DNA of 64,000 nt from Bacteroidota bacterium (GTDB taxonomy: Bacteria; Bacteroidota; Bacteroidia; Chitinophagales; Saprospiraceae), in NCBI GenBank assembly GCA_016124585.1, contig WGNL01000019.1, positions 248,001 to 312,000 on the forward strand. Reading direction: 5' to 3'. A program made the position numbers and the translations under genes. This document shows, piece by piece, positions 44,980 through 53,041 of the stretch (its first letter is position 1; each line of letters starts with the position of its first letter). Below the pieces are notes generated by a model. The model had not been told where the DNA came from. It saw nothing but the letters and a program-made list of their open reading frames with translations, and searched no databases.

Positions 44980-45151
44980 TTTCTTCGAAGATTTGAAGCG
45001 CAGCAATTATAGTATTGCTGCGCTTCAATTTTCTTGACCACCAAACCACTGTTTTTAATAATCGAGTTTTTAAACTTACTGCGAATAAATACCTCCCCTC
45101 CTACTTTCCACTGCCAAGCCATAAATTGGACATGCAAAGAAATTTCATGTA

Positions 45152-45730
45152 ATGAAAAAGAAATCCAAGCACCCATCAAAGAATATTGCAGCTAATCCGA
45201 TTCAAGTATCACCATCTTCCCTGAAACAAAAACTGTCCTTCCTGAAATTTCTTGCTGCCTTCGTTATCAGCATGGGTTTGTTCTATTTTTTCTATTATTC
45301 TGATTTTTATACGAATACCATCGAAGTGTCATTCATGAATGCACAAGCTAGTCTGGGTAATTTTCTATTGCACCTGATAAGACAGGACACGGTCGTAAAT
45401 GGCTATACCATTAGTGGCAATGGTTTTTCAATTGATATTAAAAAAGGCTGCGACGGTTTGGAGGCAATGGCCATCTTGGCAAGTGGCATCATCATATTCC
45501 CGACCAGCGTGAGATTGAAAGTTCCGGGTTTAGTCTTCGGAATAATCGCTTTGTTCCTCCTGAACTTGCTCCGAATTGCGGGGCTTTACATGATTGGGAA
45601 AAACTGCTCCAATGATTTTTTTGAAATAATGCATTTCCAAGGAGGTTTCATCATATTTACAGCCATTGGTGTTTTGTTTTTATTATCGTGGATGAATTGG
45701 ACAACCACGAAAAGCTTGAAAGCGGCTTGA
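45152..45730 (+). CDS. Exosortase, XrtH-like
   Basis: 192 residues with an N-terminal Lys-rich tail and about five to six membrane helices. The three exosortase/archaeosortase catalytic positions are present in order: Cys100 in KKGCDGLEA, Arg141 in NLLRIAGLY and His161 in EIMHFQGG. These inner-membrane transpeptidase-like enzymes cleave at PEP-CTERM-type signals. The short form and the upstream protein with VPTMSEWG point to the exosortase H branch (IPTLxxWG-CTERM specific); that assignment is from memory of the family and not a search. The next gene overlaps it by one base (TGATG), so the two are translationally coupled. Confidence 0.85.
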   Translation: MKKKSKHPSKNIAANPIQVSPSSLKQKLSFLKFLAAFVISMGLFYFFYYSDFYTNTIEVSFMNAQASLGNFLLHLIRQDTVVNGYTISGNGFSIDIKKGCDGLEAMAILASGIIIFPTSVRLKVPGLVFGIIALFLLNLLRIAGLYMIGKNCSNDFFEIMHFQGGFIIFTAIGVLFLLSWMNWTTTKSLKAA

Positions 45731-46410
45731 TGGCCAAGCCCAAGGCGCCACCAACTGAAATTCATTGGCTTATGAAACCTATCCTCAGATTTGCTACCCG
45801 ATATTTGCTGTTATTTTTAGTGTTGTTCATCTCTCTAAATGGCATTAGTCTGATACCCAAGGTCGGCGCCATTTGCAACCAAATCTACCTGAAACCCACG
45901 GAATCCATTTTAAAAACCATGCTCCCCAAAGCATATCTGCAGCTGAAACCCTCCCCTGAATCGCCCGATGTAATCCGCATCGAATATGCCTCCAAAAAAC
46001 AGGTGGATGAACAAGTTAATGCAGCAAGGACTGCCAAACAAGCGACCACGCCCATTAATGGCATGGAACTAACCATTAAATTCTATAATACCTTCTTGGT
46101 TCTCTATATTTTCTTAATAACACTGACGCTTATATCTCCGGTCTCTTGGAAAGATAAAGCATATAATCTCATTATTGGCTCCGTATTATTCTATTTATAT
46201 AAAACCCTTAAATTATACCTGCTTTGTTTGGTCACATTTGCGCACCCAAATATAGGTATATACCATTTATCGGATTTCTGGTACAAGGCATTTCAAGCGA
46301 TACTTTCCTTTCTTGCCGTGGGGACAGACATGGTCGTCGTCCTCGTGCTTTGGGCAATGTTGACATTTCGAAATAAGAAATGGGGTGAGTTACTGAAGCC
46401 CAAAGGATGA
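45730..46410 (+). CDS. Exosortase-associated membrane protein
   Basis: 226 residues from the ATG at 45730, whose A is the last base of the exosortase stop codon (TGATG); a longer frame from 45688 is less likely. About four membrane helices: residues about 25-45 (LLLFLVLFISLNGISLI), 115-135 (TFLVLYIFLITLTLI), 145-165 and 190-215. An extracytoplasmic segment lies between the first two (about 50-110). No catalytic motif is visible. The coupling implies it acts with the exosortase, as a processing or recognition partner. It is not a family I can name with confidence. Confidence 0.75.
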   Translation: MAKPKAPPTEIHWLMKPILRFATRYLLLFLVLFISLNGISLIPKVGAICNQIYLKPTESILKTMLPKAYLQLKPSPESPDVIRIEYASKKQVDEQVNAARTAKQATTPINGMELTIKFYNTFLVLYIFLITLTLISPVSWKDKAYNLIIGSVLFYLYKTLKLYLLCLVTFAHPNIGIYHLSDFWYKAFQAILSFLAVGTDMVVVLVLWAMLTFRNKKWGELLKPKG

Positions 46411-46550
46411 ATTGTTGGAGCTGTATTTAAGGGCGATGGAGGGTTTGCGTGTAGTGTAAATCATGATTACGGTGGTGAGTGGTTTGGCAAAGGTAGGGGG
46501 TAATTGGGACGGGTGCAACCACATGGGTGAGATTTGTAAAATTTATGTAG

Positions 46551-46587
46551 ACAAATTTGTAGATATACAATTTTGTATTTAAATTTG
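46551..46587 (+). promoter_or_regulatory. Promoter with palindromic operator candidate for the NTPase pair
   Basis: TTTG (46556-46559), 20-bp spacer and TAAATTTG (46580-46587) make the best promoter match in the window. The -33 element is embedded in the perfect 10-bp palindrome ACAAATTTGT (46551-46560), which could be a repressor site. Confidence 0.65.
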
Positions 46588-46606
46588 CAGCCAAAATCAA
46601 AACACC

Positions 46607-47770
46607 ATGATAAAAAACAAATACGGCCCACCTGTTGAAGGAGAAGACTTTTTCGGAAGAGAGAGGGAGACAGAATATGCCTGGCAACGCCTTTTGGACG
46701 GAAACAATGTCATGTTCCCGGCACCCCGGAGGGTAGGGAAATCATCTTTTGCCAAAAAGCTGCTCGCTGTCGCAAAGAAGGAAGGCTGGGACACGCTGGA
46801 AATCAACCTTGAAAAAGTACACACTGAGGAAGCGTTTCTGGAACTTTTTCTCGAAAAACTCAAGGGCATGAGTTGGTGGGAACGGGCAAAGGAAAAAGCG
46901 TCAAACCTTTTGGACGAGGTAAAAAGTCTAAAGCCCAAGTTCAAATACGAGGGTGTCGAAGTTGAACTGGAATGGCAGCAAAACCGGGCTGATATTTACA
47001 AAGCCATCAGCGACCTGCTTGACCACGACAAGCCCACGCTTATTTTTTTCGATGAATTGACCGTGCTGCTGAACAGCATCGTGACGACGAACAGCCGGAA
47101 AAACGAAGCTGAAAACTTCCTGCACTGGCTCCGTGGCATACGACAGACAAGTGGCACCAAGATTCGCTGGATTTTTTGTAGTTCCATTGGCATTAGCAAT
47201 TTCACTTTTTCCCACCAAATCACAGATGCCATCAACGACGTACCAGAATATAAACTGCTGGCATTCGACCCCGATACAAGTCTTCGCTTGATAAAAGCCC
47301 TGGAAGAAAGCACCAGTATTGAACTGACCGACGAAATCCGGCAGGCCATGCTAGACAAGATTGGTTACCTCTTACCGTTTTTCATACAAATCCTCTTTGA
47401 AAGAATCAATTCGTCAATCAAGGTGGAACAGGCCAAAGTGGACGAAAACTTGGTGGCCAATGCCTACCAAGACCTCCTTGACGACGCCCACCTGAACACT
47501 TGGATTGAGCGTCTTCAAAAGCAGTATGGCGATAAAATTGACGATGCCTTTGCCCTACTCCGACACGTTTGCCAAGAAAAGAAAGGCACTAAGCGAGACA
47601 ATCTGCTCAACTTAATGCAGAAGCGACATGACGCTGACAAAGCCGAACAACACTTGAGCGCCCTCCTGCACATGCTCCGCAACGACGGCTACCTCATCGA
47701 AGAAGGTGGCCTGCATTTCTTCCGTTCACCACTCATCCGTGATTTCTGGTACAAACGCCACGTATTATGA
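46607..47770 (+). CDS. STAND-like P-loop NTPase (first gene of the pair)
   Basis: 387 residues. The N-terminal EGEDFFGRERETEYAWQRLLDG is the usual lead-in of AAA/STAND ATPases. The P-loop is APRRVGKSSF (Lys45) and Walker B is KPTLIFFDELTVLL (Asp149-Glu150). A sensor segment KIRWIFCSSIGISNF follows. The C-terminal 140 residues are helical and end in a winged-helix-like region (HLSALLHMLRNDGYLIEEGGLHFFRSPLIRDFWYKRHV). No effector domain is visible. Its stop overlaps the start of the next NTPase (ATGA), so the two are translated together. Function unknown; signalling or defence is inferred from the family. Confidence 0.8.
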   Translation: MIKNKYGPPVEGEDFFGRERETEYAWQRLLDGNNVMFPAPRRVGKSSFAKKLLAVAKKEGWDTLEINLEKVHTEEAFLELFLEKLKGMSWWERAKEKASNLLDEVKSLKPKFKYEGVEVELEWQQNRADIYKAISDLLDHDKPTLIFFDELTVLLNSIVTTNSRKNEAENFLHWLRGIRQTSGTKIRWIFCSSIGISNFTFSHQITDAINDVPEYKLLAFDPDTSLRLIKALEESTSIELTDEIRQAMLDKIGYLLPFFIQILFERINSSIKVEQAKVDENLVANAYQDLLDDAHLNTWIERLQKQYGDKIDDAFALLRHVCQEKKGTKRDNLLNLMQKRHDADKAEQHLSALLHMLRNDGYLIEEGGLHFFRSPLIRDFWYKRHVL

Positions 47771-50268
47771 ACCTACCCACTTCCAATCCACGACCCATCA
47801 TTCCTTTATCGTTCAATATCGGTTTCAGCAAGGACGAGGACATCGAGCGCATTTTCGTGACCCGATTGGGCATCTTCCAATACCTGTTTGAACAGATTGT
47901 TGCGGAGCAACCCAATAGCATCCCGCAGCATCACCTCGTCATTGGGGAGCGGGGCATGGGCAAGTCCACACTGCTGCAGCGCATTGCTGTAGAGCTTCGC
48001 AAACCGGAATACAGCGACGCCTTCCTGCCGCTCACATTTCCCGAAGAGCAGTACAATGTAGACCGGCTCTCCAAGTTTTGGCTCAACTGCCTAGATGCCC
48101 TCGGCGACGCTCTAGATCGCCGGGAGGACAAAAATGGGCTGGATGAACTGGACGCCAATATCAACCAATGGGAAAAACATGGTCGGAACATCACGGCCTT
48201 GGAAATGTACGGCCATTTTGAGGTGTGGAGCAAGCGGTTCAACCAGCGGATAGTGTTGCTGGTGGACAACCTGAACCTAATTTTTGGTAAAATCAGCAAG
48301 GAGGAACAGCACCAGTTGCGCTCCATCCTCATGCAGAACGGTGCGCCAATACTGGTCGGGGCCAGCGCCCATTCCATTGAGGAGGTGGTGGACTATGGCG
48401 CCCCGTTTTACGATGCCTTCAAAGTACATACGTTGAAAAAACTCAGCTTTGAAGAAGTATTGGACACCCTAAAAAACCTCGCCAACATTACTGGCAACCC
48501 TTCGCTCATAAATAAAATATACGCCAACCGAGGGCGGCTAAGGGCCTTGTACACGCTCACAGGCGGCACGCCCCGTACCCTGACCATGCTCTTCCCGCTC
48601 ATTCAAAATGACTTCTCCATCAATATCCAAACTGACTTGGAAGCGATGGTGGATACCGCCACTGCGCTCTACAAGGCCCGCTTCGAGGAGCTATCGGAGC
48701 AGATGCAGGTCATCGTGGATGCCATAGCCCTGCACTGGGATCCCGTTCATCTGGAAACCCTTCGGGAAATCACCCACTACGAAAACTCGACCCTTTCTCC
48801 CCAAATCAAACGCCTCTACGACACGGGCTGGCTCAACCGCCTCGATGCTTACAAGGCCAAGGGCAGCTCCTACGAAATCAGCGAGCGATTCTTCAATATC
48901 TGGTACCTGATGCGCCGCAGTAGCCGCCGCCGGAAGCGGGAACTCGTCTGCCTCACCCGTTTTCTGAATATGCTCTATGCCGAGGAACTGCCACAGATGG
49001 CCCGCAAAATGCTGAAAGGTAGCATGGAACACGCTGACCATGCAGCGCTGCATTTGGCGATGGCGGATGCGGTGAAGTCGAAGAAACTTTCAAAGGATTT
49101 AAAAGAAAGGGCTTATGGGTATTTGATGGATAGGGCGGTGGAGGATGATAGCGTTTTGAGGGATTTTGAGATACCGGAAAAAGTAGTGAATAGAAAAGTG
49201 GATGAACTGACAAGCCTTGCTATAAATGCACATGATGAAATGGATTATGAAAAAGGAATACTTTTTTTGAATCAAGCACTCAAATTAAACGCTGGTGATA
49301 AGTATGTTTGGTATTTAAGGGGCATTATGAATACAGGAATTGGCGATTATTATTTAGCAGAAAAAGATTACCGAAAATCCATTGACCTTGACAGCAAATA
49401 TAGCTCACCATGGAATGGTCTTGGCAATCTTTTAAGAGATAAAATGAATCGTTTTGATGATGCTCAACAAGCATATTCTAAAGCCATCGAATTGAAACCA
49501 AGTGATGCTCTGCATTGGTATAATTTAGGAAAGCTCTTGCATTTTGATTTGCATCGCTATAATGAAGCTGAGGCTGCTTACCAAAAGGCAATAAAATCCG
49601 ATTTAGATGATCCATTTATTTGGGTATTATTTGGTGATTTGAATGCTTTAAAATTGAAACAGTATGATAAGGCGGAAATGGCTTACAAAAAAGCAATCGA
49701 ACTTAATATTGAGACACCATACACTTGGAATGCTCTTGGTAACTTGTGCCAAGATGGTCTAAAAAATTATCAAAATGCTGAAAACGCATATAAAAACTGT
49801 TTAAAAATATTAGAAGATAAAACAATTCCTATCCACAACCTCGTCTTCCTCTACCGTGACAAAATGTCCCTCATGGCCGAGGCCAAAGCCCTTTTTGAAA
49901 CCCTAAAACCCGAAGAAGGCATAGCAGATAGCTACTATTTAAACGCCGCCCTCTTCGCCTACTACGACAAAAACCTCGGCATCGCCGCAGAAGCAATCAA
50001 GAAGGCATTGGAAGGAATAGACGGCGAACTGCCAGACCAAACCGAAGACGACTGGTGGCGCTTCGCCGCTGTGGCGCATAACTTGGGCGTCGGGCAGGAG
50101 GTGCTGCGGGTGTTCGAGGAGACAGGGCATCATGAGCAGTTGCGGCCCTTCTATGTAGCCATTCGGGCGCTCATGGAGCCAGATGCACAGTATTACCTGA
50201 ACAGCGTAGCCTTGGAAGTGCGGGAAGCAGCAGCCATTGTGATGGAAAATATTAAACGATATTTGTGA
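47767..50268 (+). CDS. STAND NTPase with TPR repeats (second gene of the pair)
   Basis: 833 residues. P-loop GERGMGKST (60-68), Walker B RIVLLVDNLNLIF (Asp167), sensor region APILVGASAHSIEEV, then a helical/winged-helix part (about 260-400; GGTPRTLTMLF, YDTGWLNRL, YEISERFFNIWYLMRR). From about 480 to 690 there are five TPR repeats (AWxxLGNL..AEAAYQKAIK pattern), and the C-terminus (690-833) is helical. In STAND proteins TPRs sense a ligand and the NTPase oligomerises. The TPR-coding stretch 49200-49850 is only about 33-37% GC in sampled lines while both flanks are 50-67%, so the sensor appears to have been exchanged. No nuclease or other effector seen. Confidence 0.8.
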   Translation: MNLPTSNPRPIIPLSFNIGFSKDEDIERIFVTRLGIFQYLFEQIVAEQPNSIPQHHLVIGERGMGKSTLLQRIAVELRKPEYSDAFLPLTFPEEQYNVDRLSKFWLNCLDALGDALDRREDKNGLDELDANINQWEKHGRNITALEMYGHFEVWSKRFNQRIVLLVDNLNLIFGKISKEEQHQLRSILMQNGAPILVGASAHSIEEVVDYGAPFYDAFKVHTLKKLSFEEVLDTLKNLANITGNPSLINKIYANRGRLRALYTLTGGTPRTLTMLFPLIQNDFSINIQTDLEAMVDTATALYKARFEELSEQMQVIVDAIALHWDPVHLETLREITHYENSTLSPQIKRLYDTGWLNRLDAYKAKGSSYEISERFFNIWYLMRRSSRRRKRELVCLTRFLNMLYAEELPQMARKMLKGSMEHADHAALHLAMADAVKSKKLSKDLKERAYGYLMDRAVEDDSVLRDFEIPEKVVNRKVDELTSLAINAHDEMDYEKGILFLNQALKLNAGDKYVWYLRGIMNTGIGDYYLAEKDYRKSIDLDSKYSSPWNGLGNLLRDKMNRFDDAQQAYSKAIELKPSDALHWYNLGKLLHFDLHRYNEAEAAYQKAIKSDLDDPFIWVLFGDLNALKLKQYDKAEMAYKKAIELNIETPYTWNALGNLCQDGLKNYQNAENAYKNCLKILEDKTIPIHNLVFLYRDKMSLMAEAKALFETLKPEEGIADSYYLNAALFAYYDKNLGIAAEAIKKALEGIDGELPDQTEDDWWRFAAVAHNLGVGQEVLRVFEETGHHEQLRPFYVAIRALMEPDAQYYLNSVALEVREAAAIVMENIKRYL

Positions 50269-50275
50269 GCAAAGT

Positions 50276-50308
50276 TTTGAACTTGAAATTATTGTTCAAC
50301 TAAATTTC
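50276..50308 (+). promoter_or_regulatory. Weak promoter upstream of the serine hydrolase gene
   Basis: TTTG (50276-50279), 21-bp spacer and TAAATTTC (50301-50308), one mismatch from TAnnTTTG. It lies immediately after the NTPase gene and would give a near-leaderless transcript for the ATG at 50316. Confidence 0.35.
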
Positions 50309-50315
50309 ATTCCAC

Positions 50316-51860
50316 ATGAAAAACAGATTTCTGCTTGTTGCATCGCTGCTGTTGTTTTTTGGTATTCAAATTCACGCCCAGAACGCCACCCTCCCCCCTT
50401 TCCTCCGTGACAGCCTTGACACCTACGTCAACCGGGCCTTGGTGCAGTGGAAAATCCCCGGCATGGCCGTGGCCGTGGTGAAGGACGGCCAACTGGTGCT
50501 GGCCAAGGGCTACGGGGTGCGGGAAATGGGCAAGCCGGAGAAGGTGGACGCCAATACGCTCTTCGCCATTGGCTCGAACACCAAGGCGTTCACGGGCACG
50601 GCGCTGGCCATGCTCGAAAACGACGGTCTTTGTCAACTCGAAGACCCGGTGGTGAAGTACCTGCCCAATTTCAAGATGAAGGACGACTGGGTGGCGCAGC
50701 ACCTGAACCTGCAGGACATCGTCAGCCACCGCATCGGCATGGAGACTTTTCAGGGCGATTTTATGTACTGGACGAGCGACCTGACGCAGGACCAGGTCAT
50801 CGAGAAGTTCGGGAAACTGACGCCCATGTACCCCTTCCGCACCAAATGGGGCTACACCAATGCGGGCTTCCTGCTGGCGGGCAAGTGCATCGAGCGCATC
50901 AGCGGCAAAAGCTGGGAGGACAATTTGTGCCAGCGGATTTTCCAGCCGCTGAAGATGAACCGCACCCTGGCACTCAGCGCTGAAATCGGAAAGGCGACGA
51001 ACGCTGCCCGTGCCCATACCATCCATCCCGCCACGGGCGAACTGATGGAGATTCCCTATGGTAAAATCGACAACCTCGCCCCGGCTGGCAGCATTTTCAG
51101 CAGTGCGGAGGACATGAGCCACTGGCTGCTGGCACAACTCGACAGCGGCCGCTACGAGGGCCGGACCGTGCTGCCGATGAAGGTTTTGCAGCGCACCCGC
51201 CAGCCGCTGAGCATCGAGGGTCGCCGCTCGACGACCAAGTACGCCATCCGGCGGCACTACGCCCTCTACGGTATGGGCTGGGAACTCAGCGATTACAACG
51301 GTTTTGAAGAGGTGTCTCATACGGGCGGCGTCAACGGCTTTGTGACCAGCGTGACGCTGTACCCGGAGCAAAACCTCGGCATCGTCGTGCTGACGAACAC
51401 GGACGCCAATGCTTTTTACGTGGCACTGAAACGGGAAATCCTGGATGCTTACCTCGGCCTGCCTTACCGAAATTACAACCAGATTTTTTACGAAGACAAT
51501 GTGGCCAACCAGAAGAATCTCCTACAGGAATACCGGTTGATGCGGGACACCATTGCGCAGCACCCAAAAACGGAACTGGCCTTGGAGAAATACGCCGGGC
51601 ATTATGAAAATGAGGTGTACGGCAGCCTTGACATGAAAAAGGATGGGAATTCGCTAAAACTCATCTTCCAGCACCACCCGAACTTGATCGGCAAACTGGA
51701 GCCGATGGGTGGGAGCCGATTTTTGTTGTCGTTCAACGACCCGCTGTTCGGTATCAAGCCCGTACATTTCGATGTGGAGAATGGGATGGTGAAGAATTTT
51801 ATTCTGCAACTGGCTGATTTTGTGGAGTTTACGACGTATGAGTTTGTGAAGAAAGGCTGA
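50316..51860 (+). CDS. Class C beta-lactamase-like serine hydrolase
   Basis: 514 residues with a signal peptide (FLLVASLLLFFGIQIHAQ). The catalytic SxxK is Ser87-Asn-Thr-Lys90 in AIGSNTKAFTG. YTN in KWGYTNAGFLLAG gives the YxN motif, and SHTGGVNG gives the third motif (HTG instead of KTG). Residues about 420-514 form a DUF3471-type lipocalin-like tail (LALEKYAGHYENEVYGSLDMKKDG). Such proteins are usually periplasmic esterases or D-amino-acid/peptide hydrolases rather than true beta-lactamases. Its substrate is unknown. High GC compared with the upstream TPR region. Confidence 0.92.
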   Translation: MKNRFLLVASLLLFFGIQIHAQNATLPPFLRDSLDTYVNRALVQWKIPGMAVAVVKDGQLVLAKGYGVREMGKPEKVDANTLFAIGSNTKAFTGTALAMLENDGLCQLEDPVVKYLPNFKMKDDWVAQHLNLQDIVSHRIGMETFQGDFMYWTSDLTQDQVIEKFGKLTPMYPFRTKWGYTNAGFLLAGKCIERISGKSWEDNLCQRIFQPLKMNRTLALSAEIGKATNAARAHTIHPATGELMEIPYGKIDNLAPAGSIFSSAEDMSHWLLAQLDSGRYEGRTVLPMKVLQRTRQPLSIEGRRSTTKYAIRRHYALYGMGWELSDYNGFEEVSHTGGVNGFVTSVTLYPEQNLGIVVLTNTDANAFYVALKREILDAYLGLPYRNYNQIFYEDNVANQKNLLQEYRLMRDTIAQHPKTELALEKYAGHYENEVYGSLDMKKDGNSLKLIFQHHPNLIGKLEPMGGSRFLLSFNDPLFGIKPVHFDVENGMVKNFILQLADFVEFTTYEFVKKG

Positions 51861-51867
51861 GCAAATG

Positions 51868-51900
51868 AGATTTCCGAAGTCTTAAAGACTTCGGAAATCT
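51868..51900. terminator. Perfect hairpin between convergent genes
   Basis: AGATTTCCGAAGTCT (51868-51882) and AGACTTCGGAAATCT (51886-51900) pair over 15 bp around TAA. No T run follows on either strand, so it is either a weak bidirectional terminator or a mobile mini-repeat. Confidence 0.55.
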
Positions 51901-51911
51901 GCTATCCCTGT

Positions 51912-52916
51912 TCAATTCAGCCGCTCCTTCAGCAATTTCATGTAACCCGTCCAAGCACCCGAACAACTACCATAGCAAGCCATCTGCGGCGTCAAACCCT
52001 CATGGGTGAAGGCCAGTTGGGTCTTGTCGCCGACTTGCGAAATATCGAAGGATATCTTCGTTCCCGTCCACTCCTGAGCGTCGTCGAAGGAGGTCAGATT
52101 GCTGTCCGTCACGAGCCAGACGACCCGTTTATTGGGTACCAATTCCACCAGTTTTTGCTTGGAATTGTGCACGCCGCTAGCGACTGTGAAACTAAACTCA
52201 TCTCCTAATTGGTGGCTTTCGCCCGTGATAGTTTCGTTGAATTGGCCCGACCACCATTTGTCAATATCAAGCAGCAAGTTGTACACCTCCGCTGGCGATT
52301 TCGAGGTCTGCATTTGGTAGTTGAAATTCTGTTGGGCGGCCTTCTCGTTCAAGTTCCATTTTTCAATCAGTTCCTCATTGAAACCCCATTCCGTATCCTT
52401 CGGCGTGGGTTCGCCCTTGCCCGTGCTGATGAGTTTTCGGAGGCTGTTCGTCACAAAACCCGTCCAAGCATCTTGGCAAACATCATAGCATTCCTCCGCA
52501 GGCGTAAGGCCAATTTGCGTGAGTTTTACCTGCGTCTGGTCGCCCTTAGGTTGGATGTCGAACACCAGTTCGTCGCCCACCCATTCGTTAGGGTTTTGGG
52601 TGAAACTGAAATGGTTCTCCAGCACTTTCCAGACTATTTTTTCATTCGGAACAAGTGCTTCCACTTTGATTTTACAAGCATGCACATCCTTGTAATGGTA
52701 GAGAAATTCGGCATTCGCCTCATCTGTCGCCCCCTCAATATTTTCCGACCACCAACCCCGTACGTTGTTGATGGCTTTAAATACTTCGGCGGGTGATTGG
52801 TCCACCTGCATGGTGATTTCAAAATTTTGTGATTTCATATTCATTGCGTTTTTGATTTTGGTAAATGCTAAAGCTGCTATGGCTGCCAGCACGGTTGTGA
52901 TTAAAAGCTTTTTCAT
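51912..52916 (-). CDS. Double AHSA1/SRPBCC-domain protein
   Basis: 334 residues from the ATG at 52916. A short hydrophobic N-terminus (LLITTVLAAIAALAF) may anchor or export it. Two consecutive AHSA1-like domains follow, about 30-175 (FEITMQVDQSPAEVFKAINNVRGWWSENIEG .. AEECYDVCQDAWTGFVTNSLRKLI) and 200-334 (FNYQMQTSKSPAEVYNLLLDIDKWWSGQFNE .. QMACYGSCSGAWTGYMKLLKERL). Each shows WW after the second strand, VVWxV/L and a final helix with a Cys-x(3)-Cys pair. These folds bind hydrophobic ligands. Single-domain versions are often encoded beside AraC or ArsR regulators, as here. The tandem fusion is unusual. Confidence 0.82.
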   Translation of the reverse strand: MKKLLITTVLAAIAALAFTKIKNAMNMKSQNFEITMQVDQSPAEVFKAINNVRGWWSENIEGATDEANAEFLYHYKDVHACKIKVEALVPNEKIVWKVLENHFSFTQNPNEWVGDELVFDIQPKGDQTQVKLTQIGLTPAEECYDVCQDAWTGFVTNSLRKLISTGKGEPTPKDTEWGFNEELIEKWNLNEKAAQQNFNYQMQTSKSPAEVYNLLLDIDKWWSGQFNETITGESHQLGDEFSFTVASGVHNSKQKLVELVPNKRVVWLVTDSNLTSFDDAQEWTGTKISFDISQVGDKTQLAFTHEGLTPQMACYGSCSGAWTGYMKLLKERLN

Positions 52917-52939
52917 ATCAGGTGAATTATTTTCAGGGA

Positions 52940-52947
52940 CAAAGGTA
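52940..52947 (-). promoter_or_regulatory. -7 element of the double AHSA1 gene
   Basis: Minus-strand TACCTTTG, 24 bp upstream of the ATG at 52916, which supports that start over the in-frame ATG at 53015. Confidence 0.5.
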
Positions 52948-52996
52948 TTGTCCGAAAAGCCACCTTTGCAGGGTGCGAAATAGACATTCCTACGGG

Positions 52997-53027
52997 TTGA
53001 TTTGGACAAAATCAATTACTAGTTTTG
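52997..53027 (+). promoter_or_regulatory. Promoter of the GlxA-type regulator gene
   Basis: TTGA (52997-53000), 19-bp spacer and TAGTTTTG (53020-53027), 15 bp before the ATG at 53042. Divergent from the AHSA1 promoter, with about 50 bp between the -7 elements, so one regulator could act on both. Confidence 0.5.
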
Positions 53028-53041
53028 CAATAAAAAAAGCG

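Noticed and set aside
50316-51860. Antibiotic-resistance class C beta-lactamase
   Set aside because: The third motif is HTG and a DUF3471-type tail is attached, as in peptidase/esterase relatives.
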